From: Anaerolineae bacterium
Lineage (GTDB): Bacteria; Chloroflexota; Anaerolineae; B4-G1; SLSP01
NCBI GenBank assembly: GCA_016927095.1
Contig: JAFGNI010000381.1
Location: 1 to 6,558, forward strand
Length of the DNA stretch: 6,558 nucleotides
Direction: 5' to 3'
The notes under the pieces were generated by a model, which saw only the letters and a list, made by a program, of their open reading frames with translations, was not told the DNA's origin and did no database searches. A program made the position numbers and the translations under genes. Of the stretch, positions 1 to 5,126 are shown piece by piece; position 1 is the stretch's first letter, and every line of letters begins with the position of its first letter.

Positions 1-2
1 AC

Positions 3-83
3 GGCGCCCAAGAGACCTGCCCAGACCCCTCGCAGCCTGTGCCGGCTGGGTTCAGCAGGTGCCGTTCGCCTCTCGACCCGCAA
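3..83 (-). CDS. possible N-terminus of a gene running off the left edge
   Basis: Directly after the DUF4956 stop codon, the minus strand has a TTG codon (83-81) opening a frame without stops for 27 codons to the window edge. The deduced start is basic and then turns hydrophobic (LRGVWAGLLGA), as in a membrane-anchored or exported protein. A G-rich run (minus strand, about 93-88) sits 4 nt upstream but is a poor Shine-Dalgarno sequence. A second minus frame is also open, so this could be chance in GC-rich DNA. If real, the gene abuts DUF4956 and shares its operon. The family cannot be told from this much sequence. Confidence 0.25.
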   Translation of the reverse strand, partial: MRVERRTAPAEPSRHRLRGVWAGLLGA

Positions 84-749
84 TCAGCCCCCCAGGAGCT
101 GTTCCTGCTGGAGGAAACTGATCTCGCTCACCGGAAGCGTGGCCTTCAGATCGTCAACCAGGTCGTTGACCATCTGGGCATCGTCGCACGCGATGAAGTA
201 GGTCAACTGCATCATGCCATCCCGGCTGTCAAGCCGGCGGAAGTCGACGACATCCACGTACTTCAGCAGACAGCTGTTCACCCGTGTGAAGAGGCCGGCC
301 TCTCCATCCTCAACCATGATGTTGAGGTACAGATTGTGGTCCTGCGTGCGCCGGCCCAGGACCATCCGCACGGACATATAACCGAGGACCAGAATGACGC
401 CGACCAGCGTGATCCAGCGTTGCTCGGCACCCGTGCCGAGCCCAATGGCTATCGCGATGAAGAGAAAGAGCAATTCCTCCGGTTCCTTGATCGCGGTCCT
501 GAAACGGACGATGGAGAGTGCGCCCACCAACCCCAGGGAGAGGGCCAGCGACGATTTCACCACAGAGATGACCATCCCCGTGGTCAGGGTCAACACAGGC
601 ATCAGCGTGGCCAGTTTGCGCCGGTTTCCCAAGACGTGACCATAGGCCTGGTAGTACCAGGCCACCAGCACGCTGAGCAACAGGCCCAACAGCATATTCG
701 CCGCAAACGTCACAATGCCCGTAGTGGATGTCGCGAACCACTGATCCAT
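84..749 (-). CDS. DUF4956 domain-containing membrane protein
   Basis: A 221-residue protein of the DUF4956 family, full length for that family. Hydrophobic segments lie at about residues 12-34, 47-64, 66-82, 93-108 and 112-131, so this is a polytopic inner-membrane protein. The most diagnostic stretch is residues 68-107, with GLVGALSIVRFRTAIKEP followed by a FLFIAIAIGLGTGA helix. Residues 138-217 form a soluble alpha/beta tail (NLYLNIMVEDG, later QLTYFIACDD) that looks like a small ferredoxin/ACT-type fold, an arrangement reminiscent of MgtC-type proteins; that comparison is inference. The biochemical function is unknown. Family members often sit beside VTC-type polyphosphate polymerases and CotH proteins, and a CotH gene is present here at 2694-5126. 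The ATG at 749 is preceded by GAGGT (minus, 764-760) with a 10-nt spacer. The long plus-strand ORF over this gene is a shadow. Confidence 0.93.
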   Translation of the reverse strand: MDQWFATSTTGIVTFAANMLLGLLLSVLVAWYYQAYGHVLGNRRKLATLMPVLTLTTGMVISVVKSSLALSLGLVGALSIVRFRTAIKEPEELLFLFIAIAIGLGTGAEQRWITLVGVILVLGYMSVRMVLGRRTQDHNLYLNIMVEDGEAGLFTRVNSCLLKYVDVVDFRRLDSRDGMMQLTYFIACDDAQMVNDLVDDLKATLPVSEISFLQQEQLLGG

Positions 750-809
750 AGCGCCAGATACCTCGAGTCTTCAAGCTGAATTGCAGCGATCTTGGCAAAT
801 AGGTCTATC

Positions 810-818
810 AGTATAGCA
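810..818 (-). promoter_or_regulatory. candidate extended -10 promoter for the DUF4956 gene
   Basis: On the minus strand, TGCTATACT matches an extended -10 (TGnTATAAT) with one mismatch in the hexamer. It would start transcription near 803 and give a leader of roughly 50 nt to the ATG at 749. No good -35 hexamer is visible 16-18 nt upstream, which an extended -10 can tolerate. This is sequence resemblance only. The rest of 750-886 shows nothing else I can name. Confidence 0.35.
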
Positions 819-886
819 TGAAGTCCCAGCTTGACACGGGCCGGCAAGGTGAACGCATCCTGTTCATGCACAGTCTTTCATTGTAG

Positions 887-1090
887 GTCGGCCTGCCATG
901 CCCGGTCTGCCGGGCCGCCGACTCGGCGGCGCAGCCGCCGCCATCGGCGGGGTCCCTGCCGATGTATCGCACGCCAGAGTCGCAGTCCTAGACCGCATGT
1001 ACCCAGGGGGCGTTGGTTCGCCTAAGGGTTCCTGCGCGCAGTCGGCGGGCCGGCAGACCGGGGCCGCCAGACCGTCATGGACAGGCCGAC
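887..1090. repeat. GC-rich palindromic element with long imperfect inverted ends
   Basis: The two ends are inverted copies. GTCGGCCTG at 887-895 matches CAGGCCGAC at 1082-1090. CCATG at 896-900 matches CATGG at 1076-1080, leaving one extra base (1081). The 23 nt at 901-923 match the reverse complement of 1040-1062 with one mismatch. The right arm has about 13 extra nt (1063-1075) that look like a partial duplication of the CGGTCTG-containing segment. Nested hairpins occur inside: GCCGCCGA-C-TCGGCGGC (914-930), and a 10-bp stem with a GTC loop at 942-964. No convincing coding frame or transposase occurs inside, and no target-site duplication is obvious. A MITE-like or REP/BIME-type element is the likeliest class, but an RNA-forming element is possible. 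Confidence 0.6.
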
Positions 1091-1109
1091 GTCCATCGCC
1101 GAGATGCGA

Positions 1110-1138
1110 TTGCCCGGACACGGGCAGACAGATATGAT
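1110..1138 (+). promoter_or_regulatory. candidate sigma-70-type promoter for the SUMF1-like gene
   Basis: TTGCCC at 1110-1115 (-35, 4 of 6 consensus bases) and TATGAT at 1133-1138 (-10, 5 of 6) are separated by exactly 17 nt. Transcription would begin near 1145, leaving a leader of about 75 nt before the GTG start at 1220. The spacing and position fit the downstream gene well. The -10 lies inside the left arm of a long inverted repeat (1131-1201), so the match could be partly fortuitous. Confidence 0.45.
1111..1126. promoter_or_regulatory. operator-like dyad between the -35 and -10
   Basis: TGCCCG-GACA-CGGGCA is a perfect 6-bp inverted repeat with a 4-nt centre. It overlaps five bases of the candidate -35 and most of the spacer, a typical place for a repressor site. 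No regulator gene is visible in the window, and the dyad is short enough to arise by chance in GC-rich DNA. Confidence 0.3.
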
Positions 1139-1201
1139 ATTGGGGCGATCGCGTTGCGCCTCCAGTCAGCTGCAAATGCGATAGCCCCAGATATCTCATC
1201 T
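1131..1201. repeat. long imperfect inverted repeat in the leader of the SUMF1-like gene
   Basis: Left arm 1131-1152 pairs with right arm 1178-1200. The core TGGGGCGATCGC (1141-1152) matches GCGATAGCCCCA (1178-1189) with one mismatch. GATAT (1136-1140) pairs with ATATC (1191-1195) across a single bulged G (1190), and GAT (1131-1133) pairs with ATC (1198-1200) across two mismatches. The loop is 1153-1177. The right arm ends about 10 nt before the Shine-Dalgarno sequence. If transcription starts near 1145, only the 1145-1152/1178-1185 stem exists in the mRNA, so the full repeat would act as DNA or in read-through transcripts. Confidence 0.55.
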
Positions 1202-1209
1202 TCAGGCAC

Positions 1210-1216
1210 GGAGGAG
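1210..1216 (+). promoter_or_regulatory. ribosome binding site fixing the GTG start at 1220
   Basis: GGAGGAG is a strong Shine-Dalgarno sequence; its GGAGG core is 5 nt upstream of the GTG at 1220. The more upstream in-frame ATG at 1013 would add 69 arginine- and proline-rich residues encoded by palindromic DNA and lacks such a site, so the GTG is preferred. Confidence 0.8.
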
Positions 1217-1219
1217 ACT

Positions 1220-2554
1220 GTGACTAACTTGCTGAACCGCCGTAGGAATCACGTCCTCTGCGGCATCCTGCTTGGATTGCTCATCATTGCAGGCCGCCTC
1301 ATCACGCTGCCGGTCGCCGGTGCCCCTCAGGAGCAGACAACCGCCCCCTCGGAGGAGGTATTGATCCCGGAAGGGCAGGCTCTCATGGGGTGCGCAGCCG
1401 ACATCTGGTACAAGTGTGACCTCGACAGCCAACCCGTCCACGCCGTCTACCTCGACGCCTATCTGATCGACAAGACCGAGGTGACGGTAGCGCAGTACGC
1501 TGCCTGCGTGAACGCCGGCGCATGCACCCCGCCGGGCAGCGAGAGCCCCGGCCTGCAGATGCAGCAGCTCGCTGCACAGGACGACGATCCTGTGACTCAC
1601 GTGACGTGGAACCAGGCCAACACCTATTGCCGGTGGGTGGGAAAGCGCCTTCCTACCGAGGCGGAGTGGGAGAAGGCAGCGCACGGCACCGGCCCACAGG
1701 TTTACCCGTGGGGCGATGAGCCCCCCACCTGCGATCGACTGAACTACAACAGCTGCGTGGGCGGCGTCGTCCCCGTCGGCAGCTATCCGCAGAACGCCAG
1801 TCCCTACGGCGTGCTGGACATGGCTGGGAATGTGCGTGAATGGGTCAACGACTTCTACCTCAAGCCCTATTACGCGAGGTCCCCTTACTTCAACCCACAA
1901 GGTCCCAAGGAAGAGGAGACCGTGGGAGAGCATCTGCTGCGTGGAGGATCGTGGAAAGACGATGCAGGCGGGATCACCACCTGGATCCGGTTTGATGAGG
2001 CCGAGACCTACTACATCTACAAGGCCGGCATTCGGTGCGCGCGGACGGCGCCGCCCAATCTGATCCCCACCCCCACCCCGCTGCCCACACCGACGCCCAT
2101 CCCCCCATCTACGGCGGTGGTGGGACCGGCGGGGGGCGCGCTCTGGCTGGAGTACCCGGGACACGTCACGGTGTTGAACGTGCCCGAGGGCTACGTCACC
2201 GGCCAAGCCGTCTTCACGCTGACGCACCAACCTCTTGGCCAGCAGCAAGGGTCCTTGACGGGGTTCAACCACTTCCTTGAGCTTGACAGCGACCTCGCCC
2301 CTCTGACCGCGAGCGCCGGACCGGCGGGCCTCCTGCCCGGGCCCCTGGAGCTAACCCTTGCCTATGCCCCCAGCCCGGTGGTCGAGGAAACGATCGCCCT
2401 CTATGGCCTTCGTGCGGGAACGTGGGCCACCGACAGTATCGCGACCCTTAGCAAGCAGCCGCGATACCTGCGGGCCACCGTTGATCAGACCGGCATCTAC
2501 GGCTTGCTGGGAGAGGGCAACCTGCTCTTCCTGCCATCGGTGATGCGGCACTAG
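1220..2554 (+). CDS. exported SUMF1/FGE-fold protein with extra C-terminal domain
   Basis: 444 residues from the GTG start. Residues 7-11 are basic and about 12-34 hydrophobic, giving a signal peptide or N-terminal anchor. Residues about 45-277 form a SUMF1 (formylglycine-generating-enzyme-like) fold with family hallmarks: EVTVAQYAACVNAG (87-100), GKRLPTEAEWEKAAHG (141-156), YPWGDE (162-167), ASPYGVLDMAGNVREW (193-208), LLRGGSW (239-245) and GIRCAR (270-275). True sulfatase-activating enzymes use a CxxxxC pair (CYRYRC in human SUMF1). The equivalent stretch here reads ITTWIRFDE, with no cysteine, so formylglycine formation is unlikely. Other cysteine pairs (C96/C102, C171/C179) fit disulfides of an exported protein. 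A PT-rich linker (278-298) leads to a C-terminal beta-rich domain (about 299-432), possibly ZU5-like (GPAGGALWLEYPGHVTV), and the tail FLPSVMRH. Substrate and partner are unknown. Confidence 0.9.
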   Translation: MTNLLNRRRNHVLCGILLGLLIIAGRLITLPVAGAPQEQTTAPSEEVLIPEGQALMGCAADIWYKCDLDSQPVHAVYLDAYLIDKTEVTVAQYAACVNAGACTPPGSESPGLQMQQLAAQDDDPVTHVTWNQANTYCRWVGKRLPTEAEWEKAAHGTGPQVYPWGDEPPTCDRLNYNSCVGGVVPVGSYPQNASPYGVLDMAGNVREWVNDFYLKPYYARSPYFNPQGPKEEETVGEHLLRGGSWKDDAGGITTWIRFDEAETYYIYKAGIRCARTAPPNLIPTPTPLPTPTPIPPSTAVVGPAGGALWLEYPGHVTVLNVPEGYVTGQAVFTLTHQPLGQQQGSLTGFNHFLELDSDLAPLTASAGPAGLLPGPLELTLAYAPSPVVEETIALYGLRAGTWATDSIATLSKQPRYLRATVDQTGIYGLLGEGNLLFLPSVMRH

Positions 2555-2557
2555 TGC

Positions 2558-2570
2558 TCAGCTAAGCTGA
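2558..2570. repeat. short dyad just after the SUMF1-like stop codon
   Basis: TCAGCT-A-AGCTGA is a perfect 6-bp inverted repeat around one base, starting 4 nt after the stop codon. No T-run follows, and the one-base loop makes it a poor terminator hairpin. It could be a small protein site or chance. Confidence 0.25.
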
Positions 2571-2577
2571 TGCAAGG

Positions 2578-2668
2578 GGTTCGTAGTAACGGCCCCACAG
2601 TGTGGGGGCTCAGTCGTTCCGGGGCCTTATCAGGGCTTGCAGAACCGCTAAAGCAGTTACTACGAACC
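2578..2668. repeat. 91-bp MITE-like palindromic element between convergent genes
   Basis: The element is bounded by perfect 13-bp inverted ends: GGTTCGTAGTAAC (2578-2590) and GTTACTACGAACC (2656-2668). Just inside each end lies a hairpin. On the left CCCCAC-AGT-GTGGGG spans 2593-2607. On the right, read on the minus strand, AACTGC-TTTA-GCGGTT has one G-T pair. GGCCCC (2591-2596) can also pair with GGGGCC (2621-2626). This arm-hairpin-core-hairpin-arm plan resembles short non-coding elements with CTTTAG hairpins that I recall from Chloroflexota and Cyanobacteria intergenic DNA. No ORF or exact target-site duplication is visible; similar flanks (TAAGCTGA at 2563, TTAACTGA at 2672) are imperfect. 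It may also end transcription from both sides, but there is no T-tract. The remaining bases of 2555-2693 show nothing else clear. Confidence 0.7.
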
Positions 2669-2693
2669 AACTTAACTGACCACGAGGCGTAGG

Positions 2694-5126
2694 CTAAGGC
2701 GCTGCCGGCCCGCGGAGCCGGCAGCCCACGCGGTACAGCTGCTGGCCTGGATTGAGCCTGCCGGGTGTCACCAGCGGGAAGGTATCGAGGCACACATCGT
2801 CCTGCGACTCGCAGGCCGTCGGGTCGACAGTCCAGTCCTCGATAGCGTCGTTGCCCGCCCGCCCGTGGAAGAAGGCGCCGTCATCGGCGCCCAGCCGCAC
2901 AAACGGTACATCGAAGGTCACGCCGTCCGCGAGAACGCCGAAGCTGTAGGCGGTAACGCGCTTGCCCTCGGCGACGAAGTCGATGCCGATGTCGTCGTCG
3001 AGCGCGCTCGTGGGACCTGGTGCCAGCAGGGCGAGTGCGTCGTTCCCTCTGCCGATCGCAAACCCCGGATCCGTGGTCACGTCGAGGGTACCGTTGCCGG
3101 CGTAGAGGACCATGCGTCCGTCAGCCGTGCCGAGATCGTCCTTCCGAAAAGAGCTTGCATGGGCGGGGGACTCTGTGGCCACGATAAGGATGATCGTGCC
3201 ACAGGGCACGTTGGCAAAGGCCTCCGCATCCGGAAAGATGATCGAGCCCTCGGTGTCTGTCGCCAGCGTATCATTATCGGTGAGCCGCCAGCCGCGCAGG
3301 TCGACGCCGCCGCGCGCACGCACCAGCAGCTCAACCCAGTCACCTTCTAGGGGCCGGTCACCCAACGACCGGTACCGTGTGCCGTTGTCATTGATCCACA
3401 CCTCGTTGATCACGACGGCGTCGGGCCCGATCTCTCCAGCCTCTGGGTCCGCGGCCTTGAGGGTGGGTGTCAGCGTCAGCGACCGCGTCATCGATAGGAC
3501 GATGCTCGACGAAGGCACCGTCTGCACCCCGTCCTCACTCGCCACCTGCCATCCGGCGAAGGTCCGCCCCGGGGCGGGCACCGCCGTCACATCGACCGCT
3601 GCCGTCGCCGCGAAGACGCCGGCCCAGCGAGACCCGTCAATGTCAACCCGGGTCCCCTCGACATAGAGCTTGGCAGCGCCCTCAGGATCAGGTTGCAGGG
3701 TCAGCACGCTGGCGAGGTCCAGCTCATCCGCGAGGTCAGACGCGCGCATCGCCAGAACCTTGCGCACCGCTTCGGCCTCGTCCTGCCAGCTGGGCACGCC
3801 GGGCCAGCGCAGCCGCTCGTGGTCGTAGACCTCGGCTAAGTTGGTGGTCACCGCATCCAGGTGGCGGTTGATCGCGCCCGGCGTCAAGCTCGTGTTGAGG
3901 ATCCGTGACACGCGCGCGGCGTACCACGCCCGATAATCGGGGTTGCGCAGCAGGGCATCGGCAAGGAGATCCAGGTCGGGCTCCTCCAGACTGGTGCCCG
4001 GCCCACCCTCGAAGATCCAAAACCACCGTCCGCCAGGCGGCTGAATCGCGACGAGCGCTTCCGCAGGAAAGCCGAAAACCCTGGAGAGAGCCAAGTAGTC
4101 CGTCAGGTTGTCCAGGTCCACCCGGGCCTCGAACGCCGCCAGCGCGTCCGGATCGCGCAGATCGTTGGCAGCTACCCACGCCAGCAGGTTGTCCCAGTCC
4201 AGATCCGTCCCATCTCGTGCGTCCCCCTCCACAACCACGTCGCTTTCGACCAGACCGTAGTTGTCCGCCACCATAAAGCGGTCCACACGCTCGGTCAGGC
4301 GGTAGAGTCCCCAGGAGGAACCGTTCACAAACAGCCAGACGAAACGCCCCTCGGCAACGGGCAGGGCCAGCTCCCTGGCAACCTCCGCGGTGACGGCGTC
4401 CCGCAGCAGCGACCAAACCACGTCGTGGGTACCGGCTTGAAGCAATAGGCGCTTGTACATCTGCGTGTCAGCGGACTGCGCCACGTGCATCGGGTAGAGG
4501 GGCGCCTCGAGCCGCGAGGCCCCGTACTCCCGTCGTGCGTAGACCCGCAGGCTCAGCTTGGCGAGGTCCATCGGTTCCCGACCGTCGACCCGCAGTCCTA
4601 CAGGAAGTGAGAGGGCGGCGCCGTCCAGGAAGAGCGTGAGATGCGCCGGTCGCTCCCATTCGCGCCCGCGCCAGGTAGGGTTCGCGAGAATGCCGGCCTC
4701 CGCTTGCCACAGGTCGGCAGGCTCGGCGATGAGGGACACCACGGGCAGCGGGGACGCCGGGCCCACGAAGTAGGAGGCGCTCAGGAGCGGCCCGGTGCCC
4801 CCCCCGCTGATCTCGACCGCGCGCAGAACTTCGACGCCGGACGAGGTAGCGGGCATGCGAATAGCACCCTCATAGGCCATGCCAACCCGGGCCGTAGGAA
4901 CCGTACCATCGGTCATCACCACGATCTGACCCCGCGGCTGGTAAGGGCTGAGCGCCACCCGCACTCCACGGGGATAGACCCCCGGCGGCGGCTCGATGTT
5001 CAAAGGACCGGTCGTGCCCTGGACGCCCGGCACGCGCATCCGCTCGGCACGTTCCGCGACGACCATCACTAGGCCGGTGGCGACAAGCAGCAACAGCAGG
5101 AGGAACGCGGTCTTGAGACGTCTCAT
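2694..5126 (-). CDS. exported CotH-family protein with CHB_HEX_C-like and lamin-tail domains
   Basis: 810 residues. A signal peptide or N-terminal anchor occupies about 1-25. Residues 43-122 look like the chitobiase/beta-hexosaminidase C-terminal domain often found before CotH (PPPGVYPRGVRVALS, MTDGTVPT). Residues about 160-470 form a CotH domain: KLSLRVYARREYG (190-202), YKRLLLQAGTHD (224-235), LLRDAV (240-245), VNGSSWGLYRLTERVD (267-282) and YLALSRVFGFP (344-354). Bacillus CotH is a spore-coat protein kinase. Here the usual DWPxNN is GFPAEA (352-357) and the usual WDxDxG is FEGGPG (372-377), so acidic metal/ATP ligands are missing and activity is doubtful. Residues about 473-557 resemble a bacterial repeat (RTFAGW), and about 570-660 a lamin-tail domain (VVINEVW, DWVELLV, LRGWRLTDND). 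The protein is probably surface-exposed. Its ATG overlaps the upstream lipoprotein stop and lacks a clear Shine-Dalgarno sequence, suggesting coupled translation. Confidence 0.92.
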   Translation of the reverse strand: MRRLKTAFLLLLLLVATGLVMVVAERAERMRVPGVQGTTGPLNIEPPPGVYPRGVRVALSPYQPRGQIVVMTDGTVPTARVGMAYEGAIRMPATSSGVEVLRAVEISGGGTGPLLSASYFVGPASPLPVVSLIAEPADLWQAEAGILANPTWRGREWERPAHLTLFLDGAALSLPVGLRVDGREPMDLAKLSLRVYARREYGASRLEAPLYPMHVAQSADTQMYKRLLLQAGTHDVVWSLLRDAVTAEVARELALPVAEGRFVWLFVNGSSWGLYRLTERVDRFMVADNYGLVESDVVVEGDARDGTDLDWDNLLAWVAANDLRDPDALAAFEARVDLDNLTDYLALSRVFGFPAEALVAIQPPGGRWFWIFEGGPGTSLEEPDLDLLADALLRNPDYRAWYAARVSRILNTSLTPGAINRHLDAVTTNLAEVYDHERLRWPGVPSWQDEAEAVRKVLAMRASDLADELDLASVLTLQPDPEGAAKLYVEGTRVDIDGSRWAGVFAATAAVDVTAVPAPGRTFAGWQVASEDGVQTVPSSSIVLSMTRSLTLTPTLKAADPEAGEIGPDAVVINEVWINDNGTRYRSLGDRPLEGDWVELLVRARGGVDLRGWRLTDNDTLATDTEGSIIFPDAEAFANVPCGTIILIVATESPAHASSFRKDDLGTADGRMVLYAGNGTLDVTTDPGFAIGRGNDALALLAPGPTSALDDDIGIDFVAEGKRVTAYSFGVLADGVTFDVPFVRLGADDGAFFHGRAGNDAIEDWTVDPTACESQDDVCLDTFPLVTPGRLNPGQQLYRVGCRLRGPAAP
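5123..5126 (-). promoter_or_regulatory. ATGA stop/start overlap coupling lipoprotein and CotH genes
   Basis: On the minus strand ATGA contains the CotH start codon (5126-5124) and the lipoprotein stop codon TGA (5125-5123). The bases upstream (GACGGTCTATCCCCAGCC) hold no recognisable Shine-Dalgarno sequence, so CotH translation probably depends on ribosomes finishing the lipoprotein gene. Confidence 0.75.

Noticed and set aside
39..779. Long plus-strand ORF (246 codons) covering the DUF4956 gene
   Set aside because: The opposite frame encodes a clear DUF4956 membrane protein, while this product is rich in H, Q, R, P and D with no recognisable domain; it is a high-GC antisense shadow.
831..836. 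TTGACA on the plus strand as a -35 box
   Set aside because: No acceptable -10 hexamer follows at 16-18 nt, and the nearest plus-strand gene starts almost 400 bp away behind a better promoter.
1145..1152. GCGATCGC, identical to the cyanobacterial HIP1 palindrome
   Set aside because: This is the only copy I noticed and it forms part of the larger hairpin arm; other evidence does not favour a cyanobacterium.
864..1199. Minus-strand ORF of 111 codons in the intergenic region
   Set aside because: It spans both inverted-repeat elements, has biased A/P/R/G composition, no recognised domain and no good ribosome binding site.
1013..1219. Upstream extension of the SUMF1-like gene to the ATG at 1013
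   Set aside because: The added 69 residues are low-complexity R/P-rich, overlap palindromic elements and the promoter, would bury the signal peptide, and ignore the strong Shine-Dalgarno sequence at 1210-1216.
2593..2607. Intrinsic terminator hairpin for the SUMF1-like or CotH gene
   Set aside because: The CCCCAC-AGT-GTGGGG stem has no T-run on either strand and is better explained as a subterminal hairpin of the 91-bp element.
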